From Bicyclus anynana (lineage: Eukaryota > Arthropoda > Insecta > Lepidoptera > Nymphalidae): a stretch of 64,000 nt of DNA. The notes under the pieces were generated by a model. That model saw only the letters and a list, made by a program, of their open reading frames with translations. It was not told the DNA's origin and did no database searches. Below are positions 1-9,282 of this stretch, piece after piece. Numbering within the stretch: the stretch's first letter is position 1; each line of letters starts with the position of its first letter. Made by a program: the position numbers and the translations under genes. The DNA is taken from contig NC_069099.1 in assembly GCF_947172395.1 (NCBI RefSeq), forward strand, positions 13,955,740 through 14,019,739, in the 5' to 3' direction.

Positions 1-430
1 ATTAAATAATGGTAATTGTTTCATGACGTCACGTTAACTAATCCTTTACCAAACGGAGAGTTTGACAAACATATTACTTACAAAAATTAATATTAATACA
101 CTAGCCAACGCCCCGCGGTTACACCTGCTTAGTTCCCGTCCCCGTGAGAATACGGGGATAAATTATAGCATTTAACACTTACAAATAACTTGGCTTTCTA
201 GTGTTAAACTCAATTTCGAAGTTCAGTAGATTCAGAGATTATAGTTTGACGTTTCGTATAACAAAGTAACATTGTGACGTTACAAAATGGACGACAGCGT
301 TTTTGACTTTTGGAAAATTTTGTAAGTTTTATAGGAAATCCTTACCTTTAATTAATTATTATCAATATATTTCGGACCCTTATTCTTACTTATACTTTAT
401 ATAAGTTTATATAAATTTGATATAAGTCAA
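1..430. other. Left edge: AT-rich DNA with one Helitron-like remnant
   Basis: Apart from the Helitron-like 3' half at 101-250, I see no gene. The stretch 251-430 is AT-rich with no convincing frame or repeat. Confidence 0.5.
101..250 (-). mobile_element. Helitron-like element, 3' half only
   Basis: Read on the minus strand, this ends in a GC-rich terminus closing in CTAG (101-104) followed by T, the usual Helitron 3' end and insertion flank. The GC-rich part (ACGGGGACGGGAAC, then CCGCGGGGCG) matches the 3' part of copies at 4477, 8060, 16320 and 61640. The closest relative is the copy at 46246, which continues with the same TGGCTTTCTAG-like segment. The 5' half is not recognisable, and the inner boundary is approximate. 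Confidence 0.6.
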
Positions 431-580
431 TCTATACTAATATTATATAGCTGAAGAGTTTGTTTGTTTGTTTGTTTATTTGATTGAACGCGCTAATCTC
501 AGGAACTACTGGTTGATATGATTTTAAAAATTCTTTAAGTGTTAGATAGTCCATTTATCGAGGAAGGCTATAGGCTATAT
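431..580 (+). mobile_element. Helitron-like element, 5' part (split by LINE)
   Basis: Starts with TCTATACTAATATTATA directly after an A, as expected for a Helitron 5' end. It is followed by a (GTTT)n run and the body shared with the copies at 24090 and 61513. It stops abruptly at about 580 in GGCTATATAT and resumes at 4477, so a LINE has landed inside it. Confidence 0.75.
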
Positions 581-613
581 ATTTATTTATTTATTTATTT
601 ATTTATTTATTTT
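581..613 (+). repeat. (ATTT)n microsatellite, 3' tail of the LINE
   Basis: About eight tandem ATTT units. On the minus strand this is the (AAAT)n tail left by target-primed reverse transcription. Confidence 0.85.
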
Positions 614-671
614 ATACACACATATATATATAAACATTACAGGCTTAACCTAATGTGTTTATATAAACTAT

Positions 672-3605
672 CTATAATTCCTGAATTACTTGAACGTATC
701 TGCTGAAAGTTCTGTGAAATTCAGCAGGCGAGGAGAAAAACAAATCTAAATCCGGGTCCCACTCCAATACCCCGCTTAGCAATGCCAACGCGCGAACAAG
801 AGGTGACTCGCGGGTTTGCACCAACCTACATGTTGGAATAGTGAACAGTTTCATTTTGCGTGCCCTTTTTTGTATATTGGGTATATGGAATGAAACCAAC
901 TCTAGTACTGAAGGGTTCAACAATTCGCCCCTAATCAGGCGGAAGAAGTAATCCGCTAGAGCTACGCTACGTCTCACCTCTAGTGAATCATACCCCAGCA
1001 TACCTTGTAAAAAAACCGTGGGATATACGTAAGGATATCCAACATAATAACCGTACTGTTTGCGGTACAGCCACCTTAGAAATTTTTTTTGAAGTTTCTC
1101 CAACATGAGTTTGTATTTAACTTCATGTGGACTCCAGATAACTGAGTTACTTTCTAATATACTTCTCACAAAGCTATTGTAAAGTAATTTAATCGCTGCG
1201 ACACTTTCAAGATCTCTCGATTGTCTTAATACAAAACCGAGGGTTTTGTAGGCTCTAGTTGTGATAGTCCTTATGTGGTCAACAAAACTTAGATCGGAAC
1301 ACATCAATACCCCTAAATCCTTCACGATAGATTGTCGTTCCAATACAACATCTCCCAATCTATAGTGGTATTCATAAGGTCTGAGCGATCTCGTAAACGT
1401 TACTACAGAACACTTAGTTTCATTAAACATCAGCCGATTACGGTCACTCCACTCAGCGACATTTTGAATGTCTCTCTGTAAAAGGTCGCAGTCCACCAAT
1501 GTCCCGGTTCGTAAGAACAATTTCAAGTCATCAGCAAACAACAGACAGTGAGCTGAACTAACAACATCAGGCAAGTCGTTAATGAATATAGTAAATTCTA
1601 GAGGACCTAGGTTCGAGCCCTGGCTTATTCCGGAATACGTGTGATATGGGTTCGAAACGTGTCCGTTGAAGTGAACATACTGGCTCCGGTTACGGAGGTA
1701 GTCGGCGAAGAATTTCAGCAACGTAGGAGTAAATCCGATACTCGCAAATTTACGAAGAAGGATGTCATTATCTACGGTATCAAACGCCTTCCGGAAGTCA
1801 AAATACGCTGCATCAACTTGATATCCACCGTCCAGAACCGCAGTAGCATATGCATGGAAAGTTAATAGGTTACTGGCAGTAGAACGTCCGATCCTGAAGC
1901 CATGCTGTGCGTTTGAAAGTTGACTTTCAACTTGACGGCTTATATACCTATGTATGATGTGTTCGAACAACTTGCCAAACACTGACAGTACAGCTACCGG
2001 CCTGAAGTTGCTTACCTCTGACCCGGAACCGCTCTTAGGAATCGGAACAACTCGCGACATCTTCCACACCTGAGGATACCTGCAATTCCTAAGGCAAGTA
2101 TTAAAAATATGTAGTAACGGCTTAATAAATATTAAACGACAGTCTTTTACAACAAAAGGTGGAATACCATCTGGTCCTACCGATTTCTTTGGCTTCAGAT
2201 CTCTTAAAGCTTGCTCAACATCTTTAAAGCTAATTGTATTGATAAAGACTGTGTTACTACTCCCGTTTGACAACGCCATTGCTTCTTGGACATCCAATTT
2301 CGGTGGGAGAGTGGAGTAGACAGAGCTAAAATAATCAGCCAACATCTGCGCACCCTCCTCATCCGGAACTGTTTGGCCGTTATTGAAAAGATTTAAACGC
2401 TTAATTTTCTTTCGTTTTGCTCCAATATAGTTCCAAAAACTTGAAGAGTCACGTTTTATGTCACTTTCCATCCTAATCTTGTGAAGACGAAAATCGGCTC
2501 TGATATTCAACTTGACAAGTGCTCTGTAGTACGAAAACTTTATACGGTATTTAATCAAAGACGTTTTTTTATAAAGACGATGAAAGTGCGCTTTAAATTT
2601 TATGTGGCGCTTAGTGACGGGCGAGTACCACACAGGGTAAGAGTACCGAGGTGGCATCGCCATACGCTGTTTTCTGGGTACCCAGTTATCAAAACATTCA
2701 TTAATTATAGAATAGAATACTAATACGGCTTCGTCCGGATCTTCTATGCAGAGAAGGGACTGCCATTCGATGCTATTAAAACTTTCATAAAGCGCGTGAT
2801 AGTTTGCCTTGCGAAAATCCCATTCAGTACTAGAATTAGTCATAGAAAGCTTTTGTTCCATACAGGACGTGCCGCGTTCAATACATACCTCAAGTGGTGG
2901 ATGGTAGGCATCAGGCGAAACCAGCGCGTCAACCGCTCGCTGCACGGTGACAATACCCAACGATGCACTGGCCAGGACCAGGTCTAGAGTGCTGCCCTGA
3001 CTGTTACGAATAAAATTTAATTGCCTCATTTCACAGAACTCCAACAGATACTCATAATTCTTTAATGTATTAAAACAAGCCGAGTTTAGGTTAAAATCTC
3101 CACTCACTAATATTTTATCATATTTTGCACAAAGAGATTCAATACAATTAAAAACTAACGAATAAGATATTTCACCTGTGTTAGGCGGAACGTAAACACA
3201 AAATAGCGTACATATTAAATGATTTTGATAGTATAGACCCCCACACACTACTTCACAACCCGACGTTTCTAAAGAATTACTCAGTTGTATCGATCGAAGC
3301 TGATATTTTGTGGAAGCAATTATTGCGACACCTCCTCCTCGTCTCGAGCCTGGTCTGTCTGCTCTAAGGATGCTGTATCCCACCGGGACAACCTCGGCGT
3401 CTCCGATTCCGGATGTTAACCATGTCTCCGATAAGAGAAATACTTCAGCCTGAGACGCCGATATCTCTGATACAACGGTATATAATTTTGTGCGTAAGCC
3501 TCGTACATTCTGATAGTACACTAAAATTTGATTAGATTTGTTACGAGTAGTTATAGTTTGCCTATTCTGATTAATTAAGGGAACGTCTCTTACGAAACCA
3601 CTCAT
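672..3605 (-). CDS. LINE ORF2: endonuclease and reverse transcriptase
   Basis: 977 codons, ATG at 3605-3603, TAG at 674-672, no internal stop. Residues about 28-240 are an exonuclease/endonuclease/phosphatase (APE-like) domain: QNVRG at 32-36, SETW with the metal-binding Glu at 59-62, VYVPPN at 137-142, GDFN at 169-172, STLDLV at 205-210, and a D..YHPP segment at 232-237 in place of the more usual SDH. The reverse transcriptase occupies about 470-760: KKSVGPDG at 473-480, NFRPV at 533-537, HGFR at 568-571, motif A FDFRKAFDTV at 602-611 with catalytic Asp603, SQGSNLGPL at 661-669, and the catalytic FADD box at 690-693. The length suits Jockey-superfamily ORF2 proteins. No RNase H domain is evident in the remaining ~200 residues. 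It overlaps ORF1 by 35 bp in a different frame, so it needs reinitiation or frameshifting. The product would nick target DNA and copy the LINE RNA at the nick. All key residues are present, so activity is plausible. Confidence 0.95.
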   Translation of the reverse strand: MSGFVRDVPLINQNRQTITTRNKSNQILVYYQNVRGLRTKLYTVVSEISASQAEVFLLSETWLTSGIGDAEVVPVGYSILRADRPGSRRGGGVAIIASTKYQLRSIQLSNSLETSGCEVVCGGLYYQNHLICTLFCVYVPPNTGEISYSLVFNCIESLCAKYDKILVSGDFNLNSACFNTLKNYEYLLEFCEMRQLNFIRNSQGSTLDLVLASASLGIVTVQRAVDALVSPDAYHPPLEVCIERGTSCMEQKLSMTNSSTEWDFRKANYHALYESFNSIEWQSLLCIEDPDEAVLVFYSIINECFDNWVPRKQRMAMPPRYSYPVWYSPVTKRHIKFKAHFHRLYKKTSLIKYRIKFSYYRALVKLNIRADFRLHKIRMESDIKRDSSSFWNYIGAKRKKIKRLNLFNNGQTVPDEEGAQMLADYFSSVYSTLPPKLDVQEAMALSNGSSNTVFINTISFKDVEQALRDLKPKKSVGPDGIPPFVVKDCRLIFIKPLLHIFNTCLRNCRYPQVWKMSRVVPIPKSGSGSEVSNFRPVAVLSVFGKLFEHIIHRYISRQVESQLSNAQHGFRIGRSTASNLLTFHAYATAVLDGGYQVDAAYFDFRKAFDTVDNDILLRKFASIGFTPTLLKFFADYLRNRSQYVHFNGHVSNPYHTYSGISQGSNLGPLEFTIFINDLPDVVSSAHCLLFADDLKLFLRTGTLVDCDLLQRDIQNVAEWSDRNRLMFNETKCSVVTFTRSLRPYEYHYRLGDVVLERQSIVKDLGVLMCSDLSFVDHIRTITTRAYKTLGFVLRQSRDLESVAAIKLLYNSFVRSILESNSVIWSPHEVKYKLMLEKLQKKFLRWLYRKQYGYYVGYPYVYPTVFLQGMLGYDSLEVRRSVALADYFFRLIRGELLNPSVLELVSFHIPNIQKRARKMKLFTIPTCRLVQTRESPLVRALALLSGVLEWDPDLDLFFSSPAEFHRTFSRYVQVIQEL

Positions 3606-4437
3606 TCAAGCGAGTATTCGGCGGCCAGTTTTCTGACGACATGAAATACGAAAAACTACTCTCCGGAACAGTCACTACAAACGATGCGTAGTTGTTGTGT
3701 TTTAGGTTTAACTTTTCGACGATATAAGGGCTCTGACATTTTCTCCTCTTATTCATATAGGTTTGAACGTTTTCCGTAGTCATTTCCGTCCCTAAGGACC
3801 ACAAATGAATCATTCTAGTATTTTCAACTGCCGTTAATGTTTCATCAAAATCACCGGTCCCAGTAACAACTGGCCGTTTCTGTTGACGCCTTGTTACCGT
3901 TATCCATTGCTCGTTTTGCTTGACGCATGCTTCGGCATTTGTTTGCTGGTTCAGCGATGCATTAGTGGCAGTCACGGGGTTGTCATCGCGAGCGGCGATT
4001 ACCGCGTACGTCGCAGGCGGCGGGGATACCGGCTTCGAAGCGACGTTGTCGTCCGCTATCGTATTGCCTCGTTGATTCTCGGCCGGTGCGATTGCAATAG
4101 CGCGCGCGCGCCTGCGTGTCCTCGGTGCGCTCACTTGCTCCTGTTCGGCGGGCCGCAACTCGGGTTCTACCGTCTCACTCTTACTCTTTTGACGATGATG
4201 AACAATTTTCGAACTACCCGGTGCTGAAGTTATATCTGGTACCTTTAACAGCTGATTTTGTTTATCTTCTTGAAGTAACAATGAATCAACTTTGGCTTCC
4301 AGAGATCGAACCATGTCCACCAAAGAATTGATTTTAAGTTCCATCGGTAGCAATAAACCATGCAATATCTTTTTAATATCACTTGCACTGTTATCGTCTA
4401 TTTTACTATTTTTAAAATCGATAATATCACGGAGCAC
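3571..4437 (-). CDS. LINE ORF1: nucleic-acid-binding protein (5' end uncertain)
   Basis: The frame is open from about 4476 to the TAA at 3573-3571 and reads 288 codons if counted from the GTG at 4437. GTG is an unlikely start in a eukaryote. The first in-frame ATG is at 4344-4342 (residue 32 of the open frame), giving 257 residues. Either that ATG is used or the genuine start was lost by 5' truncation; the frame runs open right up to the element boundary. Residues 32-65 are heptad-like and probably coiled coil, 85-175 are basic and Ser/Pro/Ala-rich, and the last ~100 residues carry the YASFVVTVP...WPPN pattern seen in the C-terminal domain of many arthropod LINE ORF1 proteins. No CCHC zinc knuckles are visible. 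By family it should coat the element RNA. The 35 bp overlap with ORF2 is typical of compact LINEs. Confidence 0.8.
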   Translation of the reverse strand: MLRDIIDFKNSKIDDNSASDIKKILHGLLLPMELKINSLVDMVRSLEAKVDSLLLQEDKQNQLLKVPDITSAPGSSKIVHHRQKSKSETVEPELRPAEQEQVSAPRTRRRARAIAIAPAENQRGNTIADDNVASKPVSPPPATYAVIAARDDNPVTATNASLNQQTNAEACVKQNEQWITVTRRQQKRPVVTGTGDFDETLTAVENTRMIHLWSLGTEMTTENVQTYMNKRRKCQSPYIVEKLNLKHNNYASFVVTVPESSFSYFMSSENWPPNTRLNEWFRKRRSLN

Positions 4438-4476
4438 GTATGAACGGTTGCGCGAGCGAGAGAGCGAATTGTGCTT

Positions 4477-4540
4477 TTATTATCCCCATATCTCTACGGG
4501 ATCGGGAACCATGCGAGTGAAACCGCGCAGCGTCAGCTAG
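4477..4540 (+). mobile_element. Helitron-like element, 3' part (split by LINE)
   Basis: Continuation of the element broken at 580: TTATTATCCCCATA, then the GC-rich GAAACCGCGCAGCGTCAG terminus, ending CTAG (4537-4540) followed by T. Joined with 431-580 it gives a roughly 210 bp non-autonomous unit like those at 22296-22521 and 61513-61698. Confidence 0.75.
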
Positions 4541-4820
4541 TATTATATTAAGTAAATTTATAAATATAGTTAGGTACTTAAGTTCTAATTCCAATAAGAA
4601 ACTAATAAGATTTCTGTTACGTTATATTCCAACTAGATAACTACCTAGTTGTTTTTGTAATGATCACCATTTTATAACAATAGTTACCGAGTCCGGTATC
4701 TAAATGTTCACCAAGAAAACTACTACTGATGATGCTTGAAGGCCATTGAAGCAGCTATGTATTATTTTTAATTAAAAGAACAACTGTTGAGTTTATTGCC
4801 GACACTTCTCAGAAGATTAT

Positions 4821-5158
4821 TTTTTTTTTTATTTTTTTATTCTTTACATGTTAGCCCTTGACTACAATCTCACCTGGTGGTAAGTGATGATGCAGTCTAA
4901 TACGGAAGCGGGCTGACTTGGTAAAAGGAGGATGTATATCCACACCCCTTTCGGTTTCTACACGACATCGTGCCGGAACGCTAAATTGCTTGGCGGTACG
5001 TCTTTGCCGGTAGGGTGGTAACTAGCCACGGTCGAAGCCTCCCACCAGCCAGACCTGGAACAATTAAGAAAATCTCAATCGGCCCAGCCGGGGATCGAAC
5101 CCAGGACCTCCGTTTTGTAAATCCATCGCGCATAACACTGCTCCACGGAGGCCGTCAA
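4821..5158 (-). mobile_element. SINE-A, full length
   Basis: A full copy of the most abundant SINE here. In sense orientation it has the head GGCCTCCGTGG at 5155-5145, a tRNA-like promoter with A-box and B-box (GGGTTCGATCCC at about 5106-5093), a GGCTGGTGGGAGGC body, and a poly-A tail read as poly-T at 4821-4830. At about 335 bp it serves as a reference for the truncated copies. Confidence 0.9.
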
Positions 5159-5610
5159 ATTACTTCAGAATCAGTTGCAGAGTTAGTCCATACAAACAAA
5201 CAAACCCCGGGACCACAGAGTATATGTACCCATAACCACTTATTCAACTTGAAAGTTACAGTATATAACACCAATTGGAAACTAATAAGAATCGGTAGGT
5301 AGGTAATATAGGCTGTAGGCTACTGTTGCCAATATAGGCTATATTAGCTCGTGCAATGGTGCGTGAAATTTGTCGTAAGCGCTGTGACATTAGTGTGTTA
5401 GTGATTTATTGACACGGGTCGCATTGCAGGTTGGGCTTCCCAATGAATTGAAATTCAAATTCGATTATTTTCTCGTTTATTAGGCTAACTATATGACCAA
5501 TAATGTGCCAAATATGACACCGTTGCCAGAGAAAAACCCAGATTTGTGACGTCATACACAATTGAAAATGTAACCCCCAATGACAATACTTTAGTTATTT
5601 AGTTTTTAAA
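5159..5610. other. Unique DNA, no gene seen
   Basis: AT-rich, with a short local repetition of 'aatataggct' around 5308-5345. No coding signal. Confidence 0.4.
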
Positions 5611-5619
5611 CAATCGTCA

Positions 5620-5886
5620 TTATTATATAATGATTTATTTATTTTGCTATCATCCACGAAAAGTCGGCGAACCCATGCGACAACGTCACCCAGGTCCGAC
5701 GAAATACTCTCTACGTACGTCTATCCTCAGAAGATGATGACACGTGCAATTGCAAAGTTGTAGAGTCAACATCTCCTGAGGATGCTCCGGTTTCGGGGTG
5801 AAACGTACGTAGAGAGTATTTCGTCGGACCTGGGTGACGTTGTCATCATGATGAACTTCCGCAAAGTAACGCCTGCTTCTATCCAG
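5620..5886. mobile_element. Snap-back short retroposon, copy 1
   Basis: Flanked by a 9 bp target-site duplication CAATCGTCA (5611-5619 and 5887-5895). It contains a perfect 41 bp inverted repeat, 5679-5719 against 5804-5844, with an 84 bp spacer. Its ends and most of its length match the copy at 8969-9271. No coding capacity. The differing duplication lengths of the two copies (9 and 11 bp) favour LINE-type retroposition over cut-and-paste transposition. Confidence 0.75.
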
Positions 5887-7425
5887 CAATCGTCAATGTT
5901 GTCATTAGTTTAGAAACAATCGCCTAGAGACATTTTCGACGATTTTTTGTAGATTTAATGTACTACAAGTGGTAACCTTATTTCAACGTAGTTTTGTTGA
6001 AATAGTCATATTAGACGATCACAAAAAAGATCTAAGCACCAAACCATTTGAGCAACAATGGGAGTGGGTGAGAGTTCCATGTTCCTCTTTCCTATTTATT
6101 TATTTGGTCCAAAAGTGGCTGTTGCAGCATTTACACAAATACAATCTAAAAAAAACACAAACACAAGGCTCTGCACAATCAAATGAAGGTGGACACGGCA
6201 TGCACATTTCCATAATATTAATATAAATTAACGATTACATAAAATCAGTTTACATAAGAAAAAAAAAATACATTTCACAGTAACAAGAAAAGGAAGGTAA
6301 GAAGACTTAGCCCCGTGTTGGCCCACTACCATTAAAATAAGTATGTTGATAAAGATAAGCTTGGAATATTGGTCATATTTAAAATATGTACCTAGTTTTA
6401 AAACTTTTAAAATTACTTCCAATTTAGAATGCGTGAAATAGCGAATTGCATTCAACAGCTAACTAGAAATAGAATAAAAGAAACAAAATGGAAATCATTA
6501 TTACCGCCCCTTACTCTTACCGAAGCTCTTTCTCCATTGTGCCATTTCCGGCACGGTATCGGCAGATTCATCTGGGTGTACCCGCGGAATGCAAATGGAG
6601 TCCCTCAGATACCTCAGACCCTGTTTATTCTTACTAGATTACGCCGCCACAAGAGATACCGGCGGCCATTTGTTCAAACGAGATGATATACTACCCACCC
6701 GTGCGTGTGACGACACGTATTCCACCCGCCAAACCTTTTTTACCCCCAAAAATGAACAAAAACGCCAAAAAACTCGTATCACGCAGTATTACAGATGTTT
6801 ATTCTCCAAAATGATAAACTCTCTGTGGTAAAAAGAAAATTTGTCGCCGGCAATGGAAAACTACGGGCGGGGAATAAAATATCGCGAAAAAGTGGACCCC
6901 CGGACGCAATAAAATATCAATTTTTTAGCTTTGCACTATTATCATAATAGCTGCGAATATGATTTGATATTTTTTGTGTATTTACTATACATTGCTGGCT
7001 TTTCAAAGCTACAAATGTTCATTTAGAATATTTAAGCAGCAATGTATAAAAGGATATAATTGTTGTTGTAATATTTTATGTTATTGGTAAGGTTCGTGAA
7101 AGCAGATTCCCCCTTCCGCATAGTTTTAGTTTCGGGCCGTGCAGTTGAATGTGATTGTGGTATGTAATAAGAATAAGTTTGTGCTGAGGGGAATTTGTGG
7201 TATTGCTTTTTAAATATTTTCGAGATTTCCTTACACAGGGAATCTAAAATAGAATAAAAAAAAATTAATAATTCGATCATTTGATCATTAAACTAAAGAT
7301 TATTTTTTACGAAAAATCAAACCTGAATCGGTGGAAAATCGGTGGTTTGTGATCGAAGTTTAAGTAAGGGTTTTCCACGCAGAAGATGTTGCAGGCTAGT
7401 GGTGTATACTTACTTCATTGTTTCC
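5887..7425. other. Mostly unique AT-rich DNA
   Basis: No gene is supported. The only suspected repeat is a possible LINE 3' tail at 6090-6235. The segment 6500-6900 is less AT-rich and repeat-free, with no frame that looks protein-like. Confidence 0.4.
6090..6235 (-). mobile_element. Possible LINE 3'-end stub
   Basis: On the minus strand this reads as an A/T-rich 3' UTR-like stretch ending in GACCAAATAAATAAATAGG, a short (AAAT)n tail like that of the LINE at 581-4476. No coding part remains, so the assignment is weak. Confidence 0.3.
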
Positions 7426-7640
7426 CTACATTATCAGCTAATGGACTTCCACTGCTGGACTTAGGCCTCTTATAAGGCCTTAGCAACACATTCTCAAGCC
7501 GCCAACACCTAGCGGCTCCCTATAACCCGCTTGTGGGAGGTTGCCTACAATGCCACCTTCGGTGCGGGGTTGCCGTTCCAACACCTTGGATTCCCAACCG
7601 TCTACCGGATTTTCGTATGTGCCGCCCATTGCAACTCGTT
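7426..7640 (-). mobile_element. RTE-clade LINE 3' stub, heavily decayed
   Basis: The minus strand shows degraded versions of the RTE 3' coding end seen at 11545 and 14752: a GGGAGCCGCTAGGTG segment, a GGCGGCTTGAGAATG segment, then GGCCTAAGTCCAGCAGTGGA. Stops and indels rule out function. Confidence 0.5.
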
Positions 7641-7673
7641 GAGCTATGTTGGTGATTTTATAATTTAACTTTA

Positions 7674-8110
7674 TCTATACTAATATTGTAAAGAGTAAAG
7701 TTTGTGAGGTTGTAGGAAAAAATCTCTTTTTATTGTTTTTTTTTCTTAACAAGTTAGCCCTTGACTACAATCTCACCTGATTGTAATTTTGTAAATGATG
7801 ACGCAATCTAAAATGGAAGCGGGCTAACTTGTTAGGAGTAGGATGCAAAACCACACCCCTTCGGTTTTTACACGACATAGTACCGGAACGCTAAATCGCT
7901 TGATGGTATGTCTTTGTCGTTAGGGTGACTAGCCACGGCCGAAGCCTCCTACCAGCAAAAATGTACTGTACTTCATTACTCTCTGGATGTACTGAATCGA
8001 TTTTGAAAATTTTTTTACCAGTAGAAAGACATTGTGAGTGTATGGTTATATTTAATTCTCGTATTCCCACGGGAACGGGAACTAAGCGGGTGAGACCGCT
8101 TTGCATCTGT
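7674..8110 (+). mobile_element. Helitron-like element interrupted by SINE-A
   Basis: The 5' end TCTATACTAATATTGTAAAG at 7674 follows an A. After the SINE at 7735-7972 the body resumes (GAATCGATTTTGAAAATT, then CCCACGGGAACGGGAAC) and reaches a degraded 3' terminus near 8105. Confidence 0.7.
7735..7972 (-). mobile_element. SINE-A lacking the tRNA head, alternative 5' sequence
   Basis: Body and poly-A tail match SINE-A, but the copy stops at the ACCAGC boundary (about 7955) and continues with AAAAATGTACTGTACTTC. A near-identical extension occurs at the same junction in the copy ending near 19846, suggesting a subfamily with a different head and not random truncation. Inserted in the Helitron at 7674-8110. 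Confidence 0.75.
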
Positions 8111-8957
8111 TATAACTTATACACTAGTTAATGCCTAGACTGTATTGAAATACACAAATAGTGTAAAAACCAGCGATGCACATAACAAGTGTCGCGCTGC
8201 CATTACCGGGGTAAACAGAATCAATTGCCTCGCCACAAATATCGACAGTACGGCTGGTACACCATAGTTAGCAGAGATGTAGCTAATTATAGCTTTACTA
8301 ACGGAGCTTGACTTTGTCCGCATTATGGGACTTTTATGCAAACCTTTAGATTTATTTTAGAAGAGAATGCGCGTAAGTTACTTTAAATTCATCCTTAGTG
8401 CCACTATTGGGTAAATTCTCCGTAAAACGTCACTTCACGGCTCAGACCAAATATAGAAGGACCTGTATCGCACTCATAGTAACGAACAAAATTGTCTGTC
8501 ATTTTCTGAGGAAAACGAGCTTAGATTTGGTGTATATCTTATACTAAACTAGAAGTTTTTGCCCGTTTTTTACACAATTAAATTACACAAAAATGTATAT
8601 TTACGGAGCTCTTTAACCGACGAACACGATTACAACTACTTAACATCGATTCTATAGAGACAGTTTTTATAATCGCTTTAGATCGTTGATCATATACTTT
8701 GACAGAAAAGTAACGTTTAGCGAGGCAGGTCCTAAACAATAATTGGTCTGAGCTTTACGGGTATTAGGAAAGACTTTAGTTTCAACGAACATAGTAAAAT
8801 GCAGAGCGAAGACTATAGAACATTATATTGCCCTCTAAGCCAAAGTCCAAGTCTCAAAGGAGACGCTTTTAGAGAGTGGTTCCGCCCATCTACTCTGCTT
8901 CTGCTTTCGGGCCCCATTAAGCGATGCTTCTGCGCTCGCCCAAAGAAAAGGAAAACT
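8111..8957. other. Unique DNA, no gene seen
   Basis: AT-rich with mixed composition near 8780-8950. I see no repeat shared with other parts of the window and no credible frame. Confidence 0.4.
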
Positions 8958-8968
8958 TTGTATAAAGA

Positions 8969-9271
8969 TTATATAATGATTTATTTATTTTGCTATCATC
9001 CGCGAGCCGGAGCATCCTCAGGAGATGTTGACTCTACAACGTGCAATTGCAATTGACTTTGCAATTACAATTGCACGTTGTAGAGTCAACATATCCTGAG
9101 GATGCTCCGGTTTCGGGGTGAAACGTACGTAGTAGAGTATTTTGTCGGACCTAGGTGACGTTGTCGCATGGATTCGTCTACTTTTCGCGGATGATAGCAA
9201 AATAAATAAAACATTATATAATATATAATCATGATAAACTTCCGCAAAGTAACGCCTGCTTCTATCCAATA
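8969..9271. mobile_element. Snap-back short retroposon, copy 2
   Basis: Flanked by an 11 bp target-site duplication TTGTATAAAGA (8958-8968 and 9272-9282). It has two nested inverted repeats: an outer pair 8969-9004 / 9186-9221 (35 of 36 matching) and an inner hairpin 9007-9054 / 9063-9110 (46 of 48 matching) with an 8-base loop. Single-stranded, it would fold almost completely. Homologous to 5620-5886. Confidence 0.8.
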
Positions 9272-9282
9272 TTGTATAAAGA

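Larger units (their letters stand above)
581..4476 (-). mobile_element. Near-full-length Jockey-superfamily non-LTR retrotransposon
   Basis: A 3.9 kb two-ORF LINE on the minus strand. Order in the element's sense: about 40 bp of 5' sequence, ORF1 (coiled-coil and nucleic-acid-binding type), ORF2 (endonuclease plus reverse transcriptase), about 60 bp of 3' UTR, and an (AAAT)n tail at 613-581. Both outer boundaries are fixed by the interrupted Helitron-like repeat on either side (431-580 and 4477-4540). The domain order and a short A-rich microsatellite tail fit the CR1/Rex1/Daphne/Jockey group; I cannot fix the clade without a tree. Both frames are uninterrupted, so this is a young copy. The microsatellite tail hides the target-site duplication. 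ORF1 has no upstream ATG, so the copy may lack a few bases at its 5' end. Confidence 0.88.

Noticed and set aside
1641..2987. Plus-strand open frames of 63-80 codons inside the LINE
   Set aside because: They are antisense to ORF2, whose catalytic motifs prove the minus frame.
3883..4331. Plus-strand frames opposite LINE ORF1
   Set aside because: Antisense shadows of ORF1 in a GC-rich stretch; no domain.
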